From Vulcanimicrobiota bacterium (GTDB taxonomy: Bacteria > Vulcanimicrobiota > Vulcanimicrobiia > Vulcanimicrobiales > Vulcanimicrobiaceae), in assembly GCA_003151115.1 (NCBI GenBank), contig PLWS01000003.1, positions 63,350-127,349 on the forward strand: a DNA stretch of 64,000 nt, read 5' to 3'. The translations under genes were made by a program, and so were the position numbers. Every line of letters begins with the position of its first letter. Position 1 is the stretch's first letter. This document shows positions 7,872 through 16,771 of the stretch, one piece after another. Below the pieces are notes generated by a model. The model searched no databases. It was given only the letters and a program-made list of their open reading frames with translations, and was not told the origin of the DNA.

Positions 7872-9710
7872 TTATTCGACGGTAACGGTCTTTGCCAGAT
7901 TGCGGGGCTGATCGACGTCTTTGCCTTCGATGTCAGCGATATGGTATGCGAGCAGCTGCAGCGGGATGACGTTGACGATCGGCGATAAGAGTTCGTCCAC
8001 CTTGGGTACCCAAAAGACGTGGTCCGCGATAGCCTTCGCGTCTTCGTCTCCGTGGTTCGCCACCACGATGACCGGAGCTTCGCGAGCCTTCGATTCCGCT
8101 AAATTGGAAAGAATTTTCTCGCGCACACGCCCGTCGGTCATCACGCCGACCACCGGGACATTGGGATCGAGCAGGGCGATGGGCCCGTGCTTCATTTCGC
8201 CCGCCGCGTATCCCTCAGCGTGAATGTAGGAGATCTCTTTGAGTTTGAGCGCGCCTTCTAGTGCGGTCGGGAAGTTAATGTATCTGCCGATGAAGAGCAC
8301 CGAGTGCGCCTTGCGGATGCGGCGCGCGACTTTGCGGATCTGGTCCGACGTATTGAGTACGACGTCGACGGCGGCGGGCAGCAGCCGCGCGTTGTCGGCA
8401 ATCTCGCGCAAACGCTCGAGCGGCGCCGTTCCGCGCAGCCGTGCCAAGTACAGCGCGAACAGCGTCATGGCCGTTACCTGCGAAACGTAGGTCTTGGAAG
8501 CGGCCACGCCGATTTCGGGGCCCCCGCGAGTGAAGAGCATTCCGTCGGCCAGGCGCGTTAAATGCGAGCCGAGGACGTTGCAAATGCCGAGCACGGAACT
8601 GCCGGCTTCTTTCGCAATACGCACGGCCTCGATCGTGTCGGCGGTCTCGCCCGACTGCGACATGGCGATTGTCAGCGACGTGGGGTCGATGACCGGATCG
8701 CCGTAGCGAAATTCGCTTGCGAGTTCCATCTCAACGGGAATGTGGACGAGCGATCGCAGCAAGTACATACCGACCATTCCGGCGTGATAGGCGGTGCCGC
8801 ACCCGGTGATCGCAATCTTTGAAAGGTCGCGCAGTTTCGCTTCGTCGATGCCGATCTCGGGCGCCAAATGCACGTCGTTGTTCTCGTCGACCCGGCCGGA
8901 GAGCGTTTCCTTGATGACGTTGGGCTGCTCGAAGATCTCCTTGAGCATGAAATGTTTGAAGCCGCTTTTTTCGGCTGAGGTGACGTCCCACGTGATGTTC
9001 ATCACGTCGCGCGCGATCGGATGGCCTTCGTAATCCGTTAGGCGCCAGCCGTCCCGGCCGACGACGACGATCTCGCCCTCCTGGAGAATGATCTCTTTTC
9101 GGGTGTACTGCAGAATCGCGGGCGTATCGGAGGCGACGAACATCTCGCCGTCGCCGATGCCGACCACCAGCGGGCTCGCGCCGTTGCGGGCAAAGACCAG
9201 ATGCTCGGGATCGTCCGAACTGATGATGCCGAGCGCGTATGCGCCGCGCACTTCGCGCAGGGTGCGGCGAACCGCTTCTTCCAGGTTGCCGTCGTAATGC
9301 GCTTCGATTAAATGCGCCAGCACTTCGGTATCGGTTTCGCTTTTGAAAATGTGTCCGGACTCGATGAGCCGCGCGCGCAGCGGCGCGTAGTTTTCGATGA
9401 TGCCGTTGTGCACGACGGCGATCCGTCCGCTGCAGTCCATATGCGGGTGCGCGTTGGCGTCGGAGGGACGGCCGTGCGTCGCCCAGCGCGTATGGCCGAC
9501 GCCTACGCGTCCCGAAAGCGCTTCACCATTGCGCAGCCGCTCCGCAAGCCGCTGAAGTTTGCCCTCGGCTTTGGATCCGGTGAGCGCGCCTGAGCTGTCG
9601 ATGACGGCGATGCCGGCGCTATCGTAGCCGCGATACTCCAGCCGGGAAAGCGAATCGAGGATGATCGGGACGCTGTCGCGCTCTCCGATGTATCCGACTA
9701 TCCCGCACAT
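7872..9710 (-). CDS. glmS: Glutamine--fructose-6-phosphate aminotransferase (isomerizing)
   Basis: 612 aa. It makes glucosamine-6-phosphate from fructose-6-phosphate and glutamine, the first step toward UDP-GlcNAc for peptidoglycan and LPS. The N-terminal Ntn-amidotransferase domain begins MCGIVGYIG with catalytic Cys2, followed by LEYRGYDSAGIAV and GHTRWATHG. Two SIS domains follow, the first with AMSQSGETADTIEAVR and the C-terminal one ending with the conserved DQPRNLAKTVTVE. Length is normal. There is no leader space for a glmS ribozyme: rpoZ ends only 7 bases upstream. Confidence 0.97.
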   Translation of the reverse strand: MCGIVGYIGERDSVPIILDSLSRLEYRGYDSAGIAVIDSSGALTGSKAEGKLQRLAERLRNGEALSGRVGVGHTRWATHGRPSDANAHPHMDCSGRIAVVHNGIIENYAPLRARLIESGHIFKSETDTEVLAHLIEAHYDGNLEEAVRRTLREVRGAYALGIISSDDPEHLVFARNGASPLVVGIGDGEMFVASDTPAILQYTRKEIILQEGEIVVVGRDGWRLTDYEGHPIARDVMNITWDVTSAEKSGFKHFMLKEIFEQPNVIKETLSGRVDENNDVHLAPEIGIDEAKLRDLSKIAITGCGTAYHAGMVGMYLLRSLVHIPVEMELASEFRYGDPVIDPTSLTIAMSQSGETADTIEAVRIAKEAGSSVLGICNVLGSHLTRLADGMLFTRGGPEIGVAASKTYVSQVTAMTLFALYLARLRGTAPLERLREIADNARLLPAAVDVVLNTSDQIRKVARRIRKAHSVLFIGRYINFPTALEGALKLKEISYIHAEGYAAGEMKHGPIALLDPNVPVVGVMTDGRVREKILSNLAESKAREAPVIVVANHGDEDAKAIADHVFWVPKVDELLSPIVNVIPLQLLAYHIADIEGKDVDQPRNLAKTVTVE

Positions 9711-9717
9711 GGCGGCG

Positions 9718-9936
9718 TTATTTTATGCCCTCTTTAGTGCGGTGATAGTGAATCTTGCCGGTTGCAACTTCCGCAAAAGCGGTCGAAACCGGTTTGTTCG
9801 GATTGATGTTTTCCGTGAGTTCGGGCGCGCCGTTATTCAATTGTTTGGCGCGCTTGGTCACCACGTTGACCAGGCTGAACTTTGAATCCACGTGTTTGAG
9901 CAGTTCGTCGAGATCTCCGAAGACTGGTTCGGTCAT
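9718..9936 (-). CDS. rpoZ: RNA polymerase omega subunit
   Basis: 72 aa. It assists assembly of the beta' subunit of RNA polymerase. The pattern DSKFSLVNVVTKRAKQLNNG, followed by NKPVSTAFAEVATGKI, is the omega-family signature. It lies directly after gmk (1-base overlap), the classical gmk-rpoZ pairing, and 7 bases before glmS. Confidence 0.93.
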   Translation of the reverse strand: MTEPVFGDLDELLKHVDSKFSLVNVVTKRAKQLNNGAPELTENINPNKPVSTAFAEVATGKIHYHRTKEGIK

Positions 9937-10553
9937 TATGAGTGTTCCAATTTCCTTATAGCGTCGTCACCGAAACGGTGAATGCGGAACCGCTCCGCAT
10001 GCAGTATGGCCTGAAGGTCTTTGACGGCTTCGTCCGAGCGATGCTCCTCGTTGATGACGATGTAGTCAAAGTCACGGATGTTTCTGATCTCTTCGTGCGC
10101 GATTTCCAAGCGCCGCGCAATCTCTTCGTTCGTTTCGGTCCTGCGCGCCAACAGGCGCCCGCGCAGATACGAAAACCGGTCCGGCAGCAAAAATATCAGC
10201 ACGGCATCCGGAAACGTGCTCTTGATTGCCAACGCGCCGTTGACTTCGGGCTTCATGATGAGGTCGTAGCCCTGGGTCAGGGTATCTTCGACGAAGTCCC
10301 TCGGAGTTCCGTATAGGTTGCCGTTGTACTCGCGCCACTCGAGCAGCCCGTCGGCCGCAGCGCGTTTTTCGAACTCCTCACGCGTAACGAAGAAGTAGTG
10401 CTCGCCCTCTCGCTCGCCGGGCCTGGGAGGCCGCGTGGTGGCCGAGACGGAGTAACGAAGCCGTCCTGTCCGAGCCAGGAGCGCATCCACGAGCGTGTCT
10501 TTGCCGGCCCCCGACGGGCCGGAGACCACGAAGAGCAGGCCCGGGCCCAACAC
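9936..10553 (-). CDS. gmk: Guanylate kinase
   Basis: 205 aa. It phosphorylates GMP to GDP with ATP. The P-loop reads GPSGAGKDTL, with Asp where most homologues have Ser. SATTRPPRPGE and EGEHYFFVTREEFE are typical GMP-binding segments, and LLEWREYNGNLYGTPR follows. I chose the GTG at 10553 (VLGPGLLFVVSGPSG) because it is preceded by AGAGGA about 9 bases upstream and gives the usual family length. A TTG at 10628 would add a 25-residue non-homologous leader and overlap the upstream lipoprotein gene. Confidence 0.93.
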   Translation of the reverse strand: MLGPGLLFVVSGPSGAGKDTLVDALLARTGRLRYSVSATTRPPRPGEREGEHYFFVTREEFEKRAAADGLLEWREYNGNLYGTPRDFVEDTLTQGYDLIMKPEVNGALAIKSTFPDAVLIFLLPDRFSYLRGRLLARRTETNEEIARRLEIAHEEIRNIRDFDYIVINEEHRSDEAVKDLQAILHAERFRIHRFGDDAIRKLEHS

Positions 10554-10612
10554 AGCGGAGTTCCTCTCTGGCAAAGGGCCTAATGTTCCGACCGGGTGGG
10601 CGGGTCCCCTGG

Positions 10613-11059
10613 TCACGGAAGAGCGCAAACGTTGGCGGCCATGGCATCGATTGCGGCCGGATCGTCGGGGTCTCCTATCAGCTTCTGGTAGGTGACGGTC
10701 ACTTGGCGGCTCCCTTGAACCGCAAAAGCCACCTCGGCGATCATGTGAATCGAACGCAGCGCGAAGGTTTGGAGACCGGCTACAGCCGGACAGCGCGAAA
10801 ACGGCACGCCATTGAGAAACTTGGCTCCTAACGCCTTGTTATTCAAAATGACTTCGGTCGTTTTTTGCGAGGCGAGATCCGACAGCGTGCCGCTGTAGGG
10901 TCCGCCGGCGGCAATCCAGGTTTGCTTGGACGCCTGCGGATTCACCCATAAACCCGGCACGTTGCCGGGTTTCCATCCGCGTGGGCCGGATCCAAAACCG
11001 GAACTCGCGCAACTCGCCAGAAATGCAGAAATTGCGAGAAAGCCTATGCTTCTTCTCAT
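10613..11059 (-). CDS. Putative lipoprotein, function unknown
   Basis: 148 aa starting at the ATG at 11059 (MRRSIGFLAIS). It has a lipoprotein signal with lipobox FLASC (Cys at about residue 16). The mature domain contains SKQTWIAAGGPYSGTLSDL and a C-terminal strand pattern (RQVTVTYQKLIGDPD), with three Cys in total. No family recognised. It starts 32 bases from the divergent RqcH/NFACT gene, so the two share an intergenic region, and it is the gene before gmk. Confidence 0.7.
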   Translation of the reverse strand: MRRSIGFLAISAFLASCASSGFGSGPRGWKPGNVPGLWVNPQASKQTWIAAGGPYSGTLSDLASQKTTEVILNNKALGAKFLNGVPFSRCPAVAGLQTFALRSIHMIAEVAFAVQGSRQVTVTYQKLIGDPDDPAAIDAMAANVCALP

Positions 11060-11091
11060 GCCCACTTTGTACCACAAACAGAGAGGCCGCA

Positions 11092-12591
11092 GTGCGGACT
11101 GATGCGATCCTGATCGCGCGCTTGGCGCATGAAATCCAGGCCGAGTTCGGAGGCGCACGCGTCCGTGACGTGGGTCAGCTCGAAGACGGCCGCGTCGCGC
11201 TCGCGCTCTGGAAGAAGGGCCGCACGCAATTGCTGAGCGCGGACCTCTTCGCACCGACGCCGCTCATAACGCTTGAGAACGGCGAGCTTCCCATCGCGGC
11301 TGAGCCCGGCTTCGTGCGCGCGCTGGGCGCGGCGTTGCGTGGAAAGACGTTGAGCGCGGCGCGCTCGCTCGAGGGAGAACGCATCGTCGAGCTCGAGTTT
11401 GCGGCGCAATCGCGCTTCGGCGTTCCCGAATCCTATCTCCTGATCTTCGAGCTGGTGCCGCGGTTCGGAAATGCGATCCTCGCGAAGGGCGGGATCGTCG
11501 TGGCCGCGCTCAAGGAGTTCCGGCATTCGGGAAAGGCCGGGCGTTCAGTGCGTCCCGGAATTCCGTACGAGCCGCCGCCTTTGCGCGCGGGAAAACCTCG
11601 CGCGCAATTCGCGGAGGAACTCTCCGCCGACACGATCCGCACCGGCGACCTCTACGTCTATCGCGACGGCGAGGGCACGCTGATCCAGGCGCACGTCGTC
11701 CCATTACCCGAATGTGAGGAATCGGCATGCGAGCGGAAATCTTCGCTCCTCCCGCTCCTCTCGGAACTTCGAACGACCGCATCCGCACGCCCGGATTCCG
11801 GCGGCGAGGATAAGGTCCGCACGGCCACGCAGCGGCTGCTCGAAGAACGCGAACGAAAGCTTCGCGCCGAGCTCGCGCGGGTCGAAGCTGCGTTAGCCGC
11901 ATCGGCAACGCGCGACCACCTTCGCGCCCGCGGTGATGCGATCTACGGGGGACTGCACGAACTCGCGCCGGCCGAGCGGCAAGCCGCCAAGGATGAGGCG
12001 GCTGCGGTCTTTGCGCGCTACAAGAAAGCGGGCTCAGCAGCTGCTCACCTTGCGCGGCGGCGCAAATCCGTGCGCAGCCGTTTGGACGAGGTCGAAGAGT
12101 TGCGCTGGGAACTCGAACGCGCGGACCACGATCAGGTTCGCGAAATAGCGGAGCTGGTCAAGCCGCGCGACGCAGGCGCGCCGAAGAGCCGGCCAAAAAA
12201 GCGCGCGCCGATGCAAGGCATGACACAGGCCGGCTCGCGCATTTTCGTCGGACGATCGCCGGCCGAAAATGCGGAGCTGACCTTTCGAATCGCGCGGCCG
12301 AACGATCTCTGGTTTCACGCGCGCGGTCAGCCGGGCGCTCACGTCATTCTGCAACGCGACGATCGCGCAACGCCGTCGGACTTAGACGTCCATGCCGCTG
12401 CCGAGTTAGCGGCGCTGCATTCGAAGGGACGCAACAGCGCGAAAGTCACGGTGGATTACACGCAGCGCAAGCACGTTCGCAAGCGGCCGGGCGCGGCGCC
12501 GGGCTTGGTCTTCTACACGGACGCCGCGTCGATGGCGGTGGAACCGCGCGACTCGATAAACATTGCGTCGCCGAAAGAAAAGAACCGGTAG
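11092..12591 (+). CDS. rqcH: RqcH/Rqc2-type NFACT RNA-binding protein (ribosome-associated quality control)
   Basis: 499 aa. RqcH family members bind stalled 50S subunits carrying peptidyl-tRNA and recruit Ala-tRNA for C-terminal tailing; related proteins were annotated as fibronectin-binding FbpA. It has an NFACT-N domain (~1-200), coiled coils (~245-330, with RKLRAELARVEAAL) and an NFACT-R domain (~370-470) with GRSPAENAELTF, NDLWFHARGQPGAHV and SAKVTVDYTQRKHVRK. The start is GTG at 11092, preceded by AGAGG at about 5-base spacing; a longer ATG at 10981 would run back into the divergent lipoprotein gene. The 3' end overlaps the convergent queA by 79 bases. Confidence 0.88.
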   Translation: MRTDAILIARLAHEIQAEFGGARVRDVGQLEDGRVALALWKKGRTQLLSADLFAPTPLITLENGELPIAAEPGFVRALGAALRGKTLSAARSLEGERIVELEFAAQSRFGVPESYLLIFELVPRFGNAILAKGGIVVAALKEFRHSGKAGRSVRPGIPYEPPPLRAGKPRAQFAEELSADTIRTGDLYVYRDGEGTLIQAHVVPLPECEESACERKSSLLPLLSELRTTASARPDSGGEDKVRTATQRLLEERERKLRAELARVEAALAASATRDHLRARGDAIYGGLHELAPAERQAAKDEAAAVFARYKKAGSAAAHLARRRKSVRSRLDEVEELRWELERADHDQVREIAELVKPRDAGAPKSRPKKRAPMQGMTQAGSRIFVGRSPAENAELTFRIARPNDLWFHARGQPGAHVILQRDDRATPSDLDVHAAAELAALHSKGRNSAKVTVDYTQRKHVRKRPGAAPGLVFYTDAASMAVEPRDSINIASPKEKNR

Positions 12592-13595
12592 CCGCTCTCC
12601 ACCGCATCGCGGTACGCTCGAAAAATGCGGTCGCGCCCCGCAAAGGCGCAGACGAGCACGAGCAGCGTCGAGCGCGGCAAATGAAAATTGGTCAGCAGCG
12701 CGTCAACGACGCGAAACTCGAACCCAGGTTTGATGAACAGATCGGTATCGCCGGCACCAGGCCGCACCGCACCGCTCGCCTGCGCCGATGCTTCCAACGC
12801 GCGGACCACCGTCGTGCCGGCCGCGACAACGCGCCGGCCTTCTTTTTTTGCACGCGCGATCGCGCGCGCGGTCTCTTGCGGGATCGTGTAATATTCGGCG
12901 TGCATCGTATGCTCGTCGAGGCGATCGGTTTGCAGCGGCCTGAACGTGCCCAGTCCCACATCCAACGAAAGTTTGGCGATCTCGACGTGACGGCGCTCGA
13001 GTTCGTCGAATTGTGCTCGCGTAAAATGCAGCGACGCCGTCGGCGCGGCGACACTGCCGGGCTCCCTTGCGAAGATCGTCTGATATCCGGCTTGCGCCTC
13101 GCGCGAGTCTTCGGTTACGTACGGCGGCAGCGGCAGCTCGCCCGCACGCTCGAGGAACGCTTCGAACTCGATGTTGAGCCCCAGTTCTATTTCGCGCACG
13201 CCGTCCGCGCGAACGTCAATGACGGTTGCTTCGCCGAATTCGCCGAATCCGATCCGCTCGCCGGCGCGCAAGCGCCGTCCTGGCTTGGCAAGCACCAGCC
13301 AACGCGACGAACGCGGATCGTAATGTGCTTCATGTGCCGGCCGCAAAAATAGCAACTCGATCTCGCCACCGCTTGGTATGCGTCGCCCGTGTACGCGCGC
13401 GGGAATGACGCGCGTCTCGTTGAGGACGAGGAGATCTCCGGCACGCAGCAGCGACGGGAAATCGGAGAACCGCAGATGTTCGGTCCGGTCGCCGCGCAGT
13501 GCGAGCAGCCGCGACGAATCGCGCGGCTGGGCGGGCCGCTGTGCGATCAGTTCCTTAGGAAGATCGTAGTCGTAAGAGGAAGCGAGTTCAGACAG
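12513..13595 (-). CDS. queA: S-adenosylmethionine:tRNA ribosyltransferase-isomerase, apparent CTG start
   Basis: About 360 aa. It transfers the ribosyl part of SAM to preQ1 in tRNA, forming epoxyqueuosine. The family N-terminus is present in frame upstream of the first ATG/GTG/TTG: YDYDLPKELIAQRPAQPRD, then LLVLNETRVIPARVHG. The first canonical start is a TTG at 13355, about 80 residues too late. The only suitable upstream initiator is CTG at 13595, overlapping the spoIID stop by 8 bases. Other motifs are HTMHAEYYTIP, GTTVVRALE, LLTNFHLPRSTLL and FFSFGDAMFI. Normal QueA ends near DAMFI; here about 14 extra residues extend into the convergent rqcH gene. Function is certain, the initiation site is not. 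Confidence 0.9.
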   Translation of the reverse strand: MSELASSYDYDLPKELIAQRPAQPRDSSRLLALRGDRTEHLRFSDFPSLLRAGDLLVLNETRVIPARVHGRRIPSGGEIELLFLRPAHEAHYDPRSSRWLVLAKPGRRLRAGERIGFGEFGEATVIDVRADGVREIELGLNIEFEAFLERAGELPLPPYVTEDSREAQAGYQTIFAREPGSVAAPTASLHFTRAQFDELERRHVEIAKLSLDVGLGTFRPLQTDRLDEHTMHAEYYTIPQETARAIARAKKEGRRVVAAGTTVVRALEASAQASGAVRPGAGDTDLFIKPGFEFRVVDALLTNFHLPRSTLLVLVCAFAGRDRIFRAYRDAVESGYRFFSFGDAMFIESRGSTAIDAASV

Positions 13596-14583
13596 TGCCG
13601 ACGCTCGTACCGGGAAAGTAATAGGCGAGGATCGCGGCGCCGTCCCCTCCCGTTTTGGCGAGCCCGCGCGCGCCCCACTGACAGAATCCGACGCCGTGTC
13701 CTAGTCCGGCGCCCTGAACGAGCGCGTCGCCGGAGGGCTGCAACTGCACGCTGCTCACGAGCAAACTGGGTAGCACGCGCGAGCCTGCGAGTCTGCGCAC
13801 GTCCGACGCGCGCACACGCGCGGTGCCCGCTGAGCCGGTGAAAATCCAAAAACGCGCCCGTCCGCTTGAGTCCGGCGAATCCAGCGAAATGCTTTGCAGA
13901 TCGCCGACCGCGTCGGCTTGATTGCCAAGCGTGCTCCGAAGTGCGCTTGCGTTGACGGTTTGCGTCCAGCGGTACCACGATGAGTCCTTGCAGTAGTCGC
14001 AGGCGACGCCCGAAAGATAGGGCAGCGGTTTGCCGCCCCACGCCTCCGCGGACGATTCGGTGTGACCGCCGCAGCACGATGAGTACGCGATCGAAGCGAA
14101 CCCCGCTCCAAATCTTAGCGCTTGGCCCGCGGTGGCGTCGACCGCGGCGCTCGTCTGGGGCGCTTCCGCATCCATTCCTGTGTAGACTTGATCCGCTTGC
14201 GACGGCACCAAATCGTAACCGCGGTTGGGGTTGCTGCGCTGCAAGACGTAGGTGCGCGCGAGAATCGCTTGAGCTTGCAGCGATTCCGACGGCCAGCTGC
14301 GCGGCATCTCGCGCGAGACGACGCTGTACAGGTACTGCTCCACGGGAACGGTGCTGACGACTTGCCCGGTGCCGGGCAAAACTGCGGCGGTCCCGCGATA
14401 ACGCCTTCCTTCATAAAGGAACGTCTGCGCGTCGATCGTTTGCACGCGCCCGCTTCCGAGCAAGACGCGAAGTGCTTGAACCTGCGACGAAACCGCGGGA
14501 TCGTCTTGCGCATGAACCGGGCGCGCTAAGGTGCAGCTTCCGGCGATCGCCGCCGTTGCGGCGATGAACGCGGAACGTTTCAC
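13588..14583 (-). CDS. SpoIID/LytB-domain protein, secreted
   Basis: 331 aa with a signal peptide ([19 protein letters not shown], then ARPVHAQDD). The SpoIID domain covers roughly residues 95-325, with [44 protein letters not shown] and a C-terminal [15 protein letters not shown]. SpoIID proteins are lytic transglycosylases acting on denuded glycan strands in endospore formers. In non-sporulating diderm bacteria this family is annotated as amidase-enhancer-like, and its role is less clear. The GTG start at 14583 overlaps the ruvB stop by 4 bases (GTGA). Confidence 0.88.
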   Translation of the reverse strand: MKRSAFIAATAAIAGSCTLARPVHAQDDPAVSSQVQALRVLLGSGRVQTIDAQTFLYEGRRYRGTAAVLPGTGQVVSTVPVEQYLYSVVSREMPRSWPSESLQAQAILARTYVLQRSNPNRGYDLVPSQADQVYTGMDAEAPQTSAAVDATAGQALRFGAGFASIAYSSCCGGHTESSAEAWGGKPLPYLSGVACDYCKDSSWYRWTQTVNASALRSTLGNQADAVGDLQSISLDSPDSSGRARFWIFTGSAGTARVRASDVRRLAGSRVLPSLLVSSVQLQPSGDALVQGAGLGHGVGFCQWGARGLAKTGGDGAAILAYYFPGTSVGTV

Positions 14584-15659
14584 AAGAGGCGCTCCTGCGC
14601 ATGTCGCGCTCCACCTTTCATGCCCAAGTGCGTATAGGCTTCGGGCGTCGCTTTCCGCCCCGCCGCCGTGCGCGTCACGAAGCCGGTTTTCAATAGATAG
14701 GGCTCGACGACGTCTTCGAGCGTTTCGGCATCTTCCGTGAGGGTGGCCGCGATTGCCGCGATGCCGACCGGACCGCCGCGGTATTGCTCGACGATCGTTC
14801 GCAGAAAAGCGCGATCCAAACGGTCGAGTCCGAGTTCGTCGACGCCCTCGCGCGCGAGCGCTTCTTCCGCGACGGGCTTGGTGACGCGCCCGTCGGCGCG
14901 AACTTCGGCGAAATCTCGCACCCGGCGCAGAAGGCGGTTTGCGATGCGCGGCGTGCCGCGGCTGCGCCGGGCGATCGTCGCGGCCGCATCGTCCTCGATC
15001 GGTACGCCGAGCACGCCGGCGGAGCGCAGCACGATCCGCTTCAGATCGCTTTGCTCGTAGTAATCGAGATGGTGCATGATTCCGAAGCGCTCGCGCAGCG
15101 GCGCGGAGAGCATTCCCGCACGCGTTGTCGCACCGACGAGGGTAAAGCGCTTGAGCGGCAGCTTCAGCGTTTTTGCATACGCGCCGCGATCGACGACGAA
15201 ATCGATTTGGTACTCCTCCATCGCTGGATAGAGAAATTCTTCGACCACGCGGCCGAGGCGGTGGATTTCATCGATGAAAAAGATGTCGCCATCTTCGAGC
15301 GACGTCAGGATGCCGACCAGATCCTTGGGTTTCTCCAGCGTCGGTCCGCTGGTCGGGCGTAGCGCACTGCCCAGTTCCTTGGCGATGAGTGCGGCCAGCG
15401 TCGTTTTGCCGAGCCCCGGCGGACCATAAAAGAGCACGTGCTCGAGCGGTTCGTTCCGCTGCTTGGCAGCCTCGATCGCGATCTTGAGGTTTTCCACGAC
15501 CGTCGTCTGGCCGACATATTCGTCGAACGAGCGCGGACGTAAACTTGCGCCGTAGACTTCGTCCTCGAGCGAGTCGACCGGATCGACGACGCGTTCCGGA
15601 TCGGCATCGCCGGGCGGCCCATACAAACGCTTGAGCGCGTCGTCACTCACGGGCGGCAC
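14580..15659 (-). CDS. ruvB: Holliday junction branch migration ATPase RuvB
   Basis: 359 aa AAA+ motor driving branch migration with RuvA. Motifs: [11 protein letters not shown] near residue 40, Walker [12 protein letters not shown], Walker [11 protein letters not shown], sensor region [20 protein letters not shown], and a C-terminal winged-helix domain including [17 protein letters not shown]. The GTG at 15659 overlaps the end of ruvA by 17 bases; a second GTG at 15650 (VSDDAL) is an equally good start. It is the third gene of ruvC-ruvA-ruvB. Confidence 0.97.
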   Translation of the reverse strand: MPPVSDDALKRLYGPPGDADPERVVDPVDSLEDEVYGASLRPRSFDEYVGQTTVVENLKIAIEAAKQRNEPLEHVLFYGPPGLGKTTLAALIAKELGSALRPTSGPTLEKPKDLVGILTSLEDGDIFFIDEIHRLGRVVEEFLYPAMEEYQIDFVVDRGAYAKTLKLPLKRFTLVGATTRAGMLSAPLRERFGIMHHLDYYEQSDLKRIVLRSAGVLGVPIEDDAAATIARRSRGTPRIANRLLRRVRDFAEVRADGRVTKPVAEEALAREGVDELGLDRLDRAFLRTIVEQYRGGPVGIAAIAATLTEDAETLEDVVEPYLLKTGFVTRTAAGRKATPEAYTHLGMKGGARHAQERLL

Positions 15660-16263
15660 GCTGACGGTAGATTTCGGCCAGTAACGCTTCGGAGTCGTTG
15701 ATGCTCGGTGCGGCTTCCAACGTCGCGCGAATCATCTCCTCGGCTTCGGACCGGCGGTACTCGAGCTGCAGCAGCACCGCGAGCGCCTCTTCGGCGAAAT
15801 CCGGAATGCGCGGCGCCGGCGCCGGCTCGGCTTCGCGGATCAGCAAGAATTTCGTCACCTTCCCCTGCAACTTCGCGACGATGTCGCGCGCCTTCTGCTG
15901 GCCGATGCCGGGCAGCGTTTTAAGAAACGCATGATCGCCCCGATCTATCGCGCCGGCGATACGCGACATCGGCTGCGAGAAAGCGCGCGCGGCGGATCGC
16001 GGTCCGATGCTGGCCACGCTTAAAAGCTTTTCGAAAAACTCCCGTTCGATGGCGTTGCTGAAGCCGTAAAATGTGAAGTGACCGGTGTTGCCCTCCATAT
16101 TCATCACCGAGTACACCTCCAGCGTGAGCTGCTCACCGTCCTCGATCGCGACTTTCTCTTCGACGCACGGCGGAAGGATGATGTCGTAGGAAAGGCCGCC
16201 CACGTCGAGCACGACGTTCCCGTCGCTGCGTTCGATCAGCGTCCCGGTGATTCTAGAGAACAT
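15643..16263 (-). CDS. ruvA: Holliday junction DNA-binding protein RuvA
   Basis: 206 aa. The tetramer recognises four-way junctions and loads RuvB. The OB-fold starts [13 protein letters not shown] and includes [17 protein letters not shown] helix-hairpin-helix repeat is visible as [17 protein letters not shown] (about 100-116), and the C-terminal RuvB-contacting helix bundle ends [11 protein letters not shown]. The start is the ATG at 16263; the longer frame to 16374 lies inside ruvC. It overlaps ruvC by 11 bases and ruvB by 17 bases. Confidence 0.95.
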   Translation of the reverse strand: MFSRITGTLIERSDGNVVLDVGGLSYDIILPPCVEEKVAIEDGEQLTLEVYSVMNMEGNTGHFTFYGFSNAIEREFFEKLLSVASIGPRSAARAFSQPMSRIAGAIDRGDHAFLKTLPGIGQQKARDIVAKLQGKVTKFLLIREAEPAPAPRIPDFAEEALAVLLQLEYRRSEAEEMIRATLEAAPSINDSEALLAEIYRQRAARE

Positions 16264-16771
16264 GCCGCAACCGTTCGGGAAGCCGGCGGTCGTGTTCGCG
16301 GACGTTGCAGTAAGCCAGCGCCAGCGCCAGCGCGTCCGAAACGTCGTCGGGTTCCAAGGGTTTTGAAAAACCAAGCAGTTGCGCTACCATCCGGTTGACT
16401 TGTTCTTTTCGTCCCGCGCCCGAACCGACGAGCGCGCGCTTCACGCGCGAATGTGCGAGCGTCGCCACCGGAATGCCGGCCTGCGCTCCGGCCAGGCACA
16501 GCACGCCCCGCGCGTGCCCCATCATGATCGCCGTCATCGGATTGCGGTAGGTCGTATACAGCTCTTCGATGACGATGACGTCGGGGTGGGTCGAAGCGAC
16601 AACTTTCTCAATTCCGGCATGCAGCTCGCGCAGCCGCGATTCGAGCGCGGATGAAGCCCGGGGAGAAACCACGCCCGCTTCTACGACGCGTGTTTTACCG
16701 GCGGCAAATTCGATAACGCCGTAGCCCGTCACGCGCAGGCCCGGATCGATGCCGAGAATTCTTTCGGTCAC
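16253..16771 (-). CDS. ruvC: Holliday junction resolvase RuvC
   Basis: 172 aa crossover junction endonuclease. The catalytic Asp is in ILGIDPGLRVTGYG and the Glu in VIVIEELYTTYRNP; a C-terminal acidic pair lies in PDDVSDALALALA. Length is typical (about 160-180). The GTG start at 16771 overlaps the stop of the PASTA kinase by 4 bases (GTGA). Coupling a resolvase to a cell-wall-sensing kinase is unusual, but may reflect only operon packing. Confidence 0.95.
   Translation of the reverse strand: MTERILGIDPGLRVTGYGVIEFAAGKTRVVEAGVVSPRASSALESRLRELHAGIEKVVASTHPDVIVIEELYTTYRNPMTAIMMGHARGVLCLAGAQAGIPVATLAHSRVKRALVGSGAGRKEQVNRMVAQLLGFSKPLEPDDVSDALALALAYCNVREHDRRLPERLRHVL

Noticed and set aside
9711-9717. 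Possible glmS ribozyme upstream of glmS
   Set aside because: Only 7 bases separate rpoZ from glmS, so there is no room for a ribozyme.
10554-10628. TTG start of gmk at 10628
   Set aside because: It adds a 25-residue non-homologous leader and overlaps the upstream lipoprotein gene; GTG 10553 has a Shine-Dalgarno-like AGAGGA and gives normal length.
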